Shown in pieces: positions 61,041 to 64,000 of a stretch of DNA of 64,000 bases; within the stretch, counting starts at the first letter, position 1; each line of letters begins with the position of its first letter. The notes below the pieces were generated by a model. It was not told the DNA's origin. It made no database searches and worked only from the letters and a program-made list of their open reading frames with translations. A program made the translations under genes and the position numbers. Origin of the DNA: Rhodococcus rhodnii (GTDB taxonomy: Bacteria > Actinomycetota > Actinomycetes > Mycobacteriales > Pseudonocardiaceae); NCBI GenBank assembly GCA_000720375.1, contig JOAA01000007.1, positions 186,001 through 250,000 of the forward strand, given 5' to 3'.

Positions 61041-61726
61041 ATCGTTGTGCCGCAAGGCGTTGGAGCACGTCGGCTGGAATGGGACAGCACATCGTCGATG
61101 AGCAGATGTTCCAGGTGCGCCAGGGCGCCGATCTGGGCGGCGTCGAGGAAAGCCGTCAGCAACCTGTCGCGGGCCGTCCGATGAACGGGCTCATCCCGTG
61201 GCCCGGCGAGGTGCTCGCCGGCCCGTCGGCGGAGTTGGCGCGCGTTGGCTTCGCTTATCTGCAGCGCCTCGGCGATGTCGCGGAACGAGTAGCCGAACGC
61301 TTCGCGCAACACGAAGACCGCGCGCTCGGTCGGGGACAACCGCTGGAGCAGCAGCAGAACGGCTTGTTCGAGGTCCGCTGACCGTTCCATGGCCAGTGTC
61401 GGGTCCTCGGAGCTGAGCACTTGCCCCGGCAGCCAGCGGTCGACGGGGATCTCGCGGCGGACACGGGCCGAGCCGAGGACGTTGAGCGTCACGCGCGTCG
61501 TGATCTTCACGAGGAACGCGACGCGATCGCGCACCAGTGACCGGTCCGCCCGTTGCCAGCGGAGCCAGACGTCCTGGACGACGTCCTCGGCGTCAGCGGC
61601 TCGGCCCAGCATCTGGTACGCGATTCCGAACAGGCGAGGACGTACGCTCTGGAAGTCTGCCGCGTCCTCGGCGTCTTGGGGCGACCGCGGGTCAGGCGGT
61701 CCGATGTCGATGTTCGTCGAGCGCAT
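61037..61726 (-). CDS. ECF41-like RNA polymerase sigma factor, truncated SnoaL-like tail
   Basis: A 229-residue sigma factor with region 2 (RLFGIAYQMLGRAADAEDVVQDVWLRW, core only) and region 4 (LSPTERAVFVLREAFGYSFRDIAEALQISEANARQL, core only), typical of the ECF41/SigJ group, whose members carry a C-terminal SnoaL-like domain and reach about 280-300 residues. Here the tail starts properly (LLTAFLDAAQIGALAHLEHLL) but breaks off after DDVLSHSSRR with a foreign ending APTPCGTTI. In studied ECF41 factors this domain modulates activity. AAAGGACGATCG precedes ATG 61726. There is no anti-sigma gene beside it. Confidence 0.85.
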   Translation of the reverse strand: MRSTNIDIGPPDPRSPQDAEDAADFQSVRPRLFGIAYQMLGRAADAEDVVQDVWLRWQRADRSLVRDRVAFLVKITTRVTLNVLGSARVRREIPVDRWLPGQVLSSEDPTLAMERSADLEQAVLLLLQRLSPTERAVFVLREAFGYSFRDIAEALQISEANARQLRRRAGEHLAGPRDEPVHRTARDRLLTAFLDAAQIGALAHLEHLLIDDVLSHSSRRAPTPCGTTI

Positions 61727-62022
61727 GACGATCGTCCTTTCGTTGTGGCCTCCACTGGTTGCCTCCCCGGTGATCGCTTGGGCGTGGCACAGCCACGGTC
61801 GTCCGCTTCGGGGGTTGATCGCGCCCTTGAGTGACCCTGGTGAATCCCTGGCGGAACGCGACCAGGGACACGTGCGGGGATGCCGGGCGTCCCGCTGAGC
61901 AGCTGGCTTTCACGTGGAGAACGCCACACCTCGATGACGGTGCGGACCCGCGCCGCGAGGGTGCATCATGAAGCGGCCCGCGCTGATCAAGTTCGGGCCC
62001 CTCAACCCGCGCGGTGGTGGCG
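61727..62022. other. Divergent promoter region between sigma factor and LAL 2
   Basis: A 296-base gap with no gene I can support. Both flanking genes are read outward from it, so it must hold two promoters. No clear palindrome or hairpin was seen. Confidence 0.5.
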
Positions 62023-64000
62023 ATGGCGAGCAGCGATCCTCAGCGCATGCTGCGCGGCAGACGTGGCGAATGTGCGGCGCTGGATCGGTTGCTGGCGGAA
62101 GCGAGGTCGGGCCGCAGTCAGGTGCTAGTCCTGCGGGGCGAGGCGGGGATCGGCAAGTCCGCGTTGGTGGACTACCTGGCGGACAGCGCGGCGGGATTCC
62201 GGATCGCGCGGGCGGCCGGTGTCGAGTCCGAGATGGAGCTGGCGTTCGCCGGGTTGCACCAGCTGTGCGCGCCGATGATGACGCATCTCAGTCGGCTGCC
62301 GGGCCCACAGCGTGATGCGTTGACGACCGTGTTCGGTCTGAGTACGGGCAGCGCGCCGGACCGTTTCCTGGTCGGGTTGGCGGTGCTCAGCCTGCTGGCA
62401 GAGGTGACCGACGAGCAGCCACTGGTCTGCGTGGTCGACGACGCCCAGTGGCTTGATCGCGTGTCCGCGCAGACGCTGGCCTTCGTCGCGCGGCGGCTGC
62501 TTGCCGAGCGGGTTGTGCTGGTGTTCGCGGTGCGTTCCTCGACGGGCGACGACCAGTTGGCGGGGTTGCGGGAACTCGTGGTGCGGGGTCTGCCCGACGG
62601 CGATGCGCGTGCACTTCTGGATTCGGTGGTGCTGGGACGGGTCGACGATCGCGTGAGGGACCGGATCGTCGCCGAGGCCCGTGGCAACCCGTTGGCGCTG
62701 CTGGAATTGCCGCGTGGGTTGACCGGAGCGGAGCTGGCCGGCGGGTTCACACGCCCGGACGTGCGGCCGCTGGCGAGTCAGATCGAGCAGAGTTTCCTGC
62801 GGCGCATCGGATCGCTTCCGGCGGCGACGCAGCGGCTGCTGCTGGCGGCGGCCGCCGAGCCGGTCGGCGACGTGTCGTTGTTGCGGCGCGTGGCCGAGCG
62901 ACTCGACATCGGCGCGGATGCGGCTGCGGCGGCCGAGGCGGCCGGGCTGATCGAATTCGGTGTACGGGTGCGGTTTCGTCATCCGCTGGTGCGCTCGGCC
63001 GCTTATCGCGCGGCGGACCGCGAAGAACGCCGGGACGTGCACCGTGCGCTGGCCGCGGCGACGGATCCCGAATCCGACCCGGATCGCCGAGCCTGGCATC
63101 GCGCCCACGCGACGGTCGAACCGGACGAGGCCGTGGCAGGCGAGTTGGAGCTCTCCGCCGACCGGGCCCAGGCCCGCGGCGGTATCGCGGCGGCTGCCGC
63201 GTTCCTGACGCGTGCGGCCGGGCTGACGCCTGATCCGGCAAGACGGGGAGGCAGAGCGCTGGCCGCGGCCCAGGCCACCTTCGAGGCCGGAGCGCCCGAC
63301 GCGGCGCTGGAACTCCTCGCCGCCGCGGAAATGGGCCCGTTGGACGACCTCCAGCGTGCGCGGCTGACCCGGCTGCGCGCGCAGATCGTCTTCGCGCGCA
63401 GGCGTGGCGGTGACGCGCTGCCGTTGCTGCTCGACGCCGCCAACCGGCTGGAGCTGCTCGACGGCGGACAAGCGCGCGAGGTCTACCTCGAAGCCATCGG
63501 ATCGGCGGTGTTCGCAGGCAGGCTCGGCGCGCCCGGCGCGCTTCAAGAGGTGGCCGAGGCCGCCCACGCCGCACCGCCGGGACCTCGACCACCACGGCTG
63601 GTCGACGCACTTCTCGATGGCCTGGCGGCACGGTTCGCCAGCGGCTACGTCGAGGGTGCGCCGCTGTTGAACCACGCCCTGCACGCTTTCCGGCGGGAGG
63701 CGGCACGCAATGGGGACGACATCATGCGCTGGCTGTGGCTGGCGTGGCTGGCCGCCGCGGACATGTGGGACGACGAGACGTGGCATGAACTGGTCACGCA
63801 CGCGGTCCGGACGGCTCGCGAAACCGGCGCGCTCAACTTCCTTCCGCTGGCCCTCACCTACCGCGCTGTAGTGCACGTGCACGCCGGCGAGTTCGACGCG
63901 GCCGCCGCGTTGATCGAGGAGTCCGACGCGATCTTGAAGGTGACTGGCAACTCGTACCTCGGTTACGCCGGGGTGGCGCTGCTCGCCTGGCGTGGTGATC
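62023..64000 (+). CDS. LAL-type transcriptional regulator 2 (3' end outside window)
   Basis: The first 659 residues of a second LAL protein, cut by the right edge. Walker A is GEAGIGKSALVDY and Walker B CVVDDAQWLD; the run ESEMELAFAGLHQLCAP, FRHPLVRSAAYR and the helical repeats parallel LAL 1 position for position. The two are clear paralogues; in this one the LuxR domain is not visible. The start is ATG 62023, or a GTG three codons earlier at 62014; both lack a strong ribosome-binding site. Confidence 0.87.
   Translation, partial: MASSDPQRMLRGRRGECAALDRLLAEARSGRSQVLVLRGEAGIGKSALVDYLADSAAGFRIARAAGVESEMELAFAGLHQLCAPMMTHLSRLPGPQRDALTTVFGLSTGSAPDRFLVGLAVLSLLAEVTDEQPLVCVVDDAQWLDRVSAQTLAFVARRLLAERVVLVFAVRSSTGDDQLAGLRELVVRGLPDGDARALLDSVVLGRVDDRVRDRIVAEARGNPLALLELPRGLTGAELAGGFTRPDVRPLASQIEQSFLRRIGSLPAATQRLLLAAAAEPVGDVSLLRRVAERLDIGADAAAAAEAAGLIEFGVRVRFRHPLVRSAAYRAADREERRDVHRALAAATDPESDPDRRAWHRAHATVEPDEAVAGELELSADRAQARGGIAAAAAFLTRAAGLTPDPARRGGRALAAAQATFEAGAPDAALELLAAAEMGPLDDLQRARLTRLRAQIVFARRRGGDALPLLLDAANRLELLDGGQAREVYLEAIGSAVFAGRLGAPGALQEVAEAAHAAPPGPRPPRLVDALLDGLAARFASGYVEGAPLLNHALHAFRREAARNGDDIMRWLWLAWLAAADMWDDETWHELVTHAVRTARETGALNFLPLALTYRAVVHVHAGEFDAAAALIEESDAILKVTGNSYLGYAGVALLAWRGD

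Noticed and set aside
62125..63882. 585-codon minus-strand open frame
   Set aside because: It is antisense to LAL 2, which has Walker A and B motifs and aligns with LAL 1.
1..64000. tRNA, rRNA, CRISPR arrays, intact insertion sequences, phage genes
   Set aside because: I looked for cloverleaf arms, rRNA core sequences, regularly spaced repeats and complete transposase genes, and saw none by eye. A dedicated RNA or repeat search could still find small items.

Overview
The window is high-GC DNA packed with GTG and TTG starts, GGAGG ribosome-binding sites and actinobacterial families (LAL and PucR regulators, MmpL, NarL-type two-component genes, secreted ricin-type lectins). The mix, including a DUF6355-like small secreted protein and many secreted hydrolases, suggests a soil actinomycete of the Pseudonocardiales (inference; no rRNA or other marker is present). 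I see no tRNA, rRNA, CRISPR array or intact insertion sequence.

Layout. 0-9.8 kb: the edge of a secreted repeat protein, an NCS1 permease, a shortened SMP-30-like protein, a histidine kinase/membrane protein/response regulator trio, a secreted antigen-85-type esterase, and a GntR regulator whose TGCAA-N4-TTGCA palindromes mark its own gene and an alpha/beta-hydrolase gene. 9.8-13.6 kb: a PucR regulator diverging from an acyl-CoA ligase and MFS pair. 13.6-29.7 kb is the centrepiece. It holds a secreted alpha/beta-hydrolase, a 2110-residue PKS (ACP-KS-AT-DH-KR-ACP-degenerate ACP-TE), a FadD32-type fatty acyl-AMP ligase, a second antigen-85-type esterase, an MFS exporter, an MmpL exporter, a secreted cutinase and a PucR regulator. 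The gene content and order recall the mycobacterial pks13-fadD32-cutinase-fbp mycolate locus, but the PKS has an added reductive loop. 29.8-31.7 kb: a secreted GH5 endoglycosylceramidase-like enzyme.

31.7-33.7 kb is a gene graveyard: fragments of an LLM oxidoreductase, a DUF1801 protein, a secreted protein, a DeoR regulator and an SDR, with one intact VOC gene. 33.7-39.4 kb: a DMT exporter, three small secreted proteins (one frameshifted), a VOC protein, an epimerase, a lectin and an ABM-domain membrane protein. 39.4-45.8 kb: a tightly coupled four-gene operon (PabAB aminodeoxychorismate synthase, aryl-CoA ligase, second AMP ligase, FAD monooxygenase), apparently for a p-aminobenzoate-derived metabolite.

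46.5-53.1 kb: a sucrose/fructan module (lipoprotein binding protein, two permeases, cytosolic GH68 enzyme, no ATPase) flanked by two near-duplicate LacI regulators. 53.1-64 kb: a secreted alpha/beta-hydrolase, an unknown protein, a polysaccharide lyase, small genes, a VOC protein and two LAL regulators (the second cut by the window edge) around an ECF sigma factor that has lost most of its SnoaL-like tail.

How the parts may work together (inference): FAAL adenylates a fatty acid and loads the PKS N-terminal ACP; the PKS condenses, reduces and dehydrates; the TE or the esterases transfer the product; MmpL exports it; and the secreted esterase and cutinase remodel it outside the cell.
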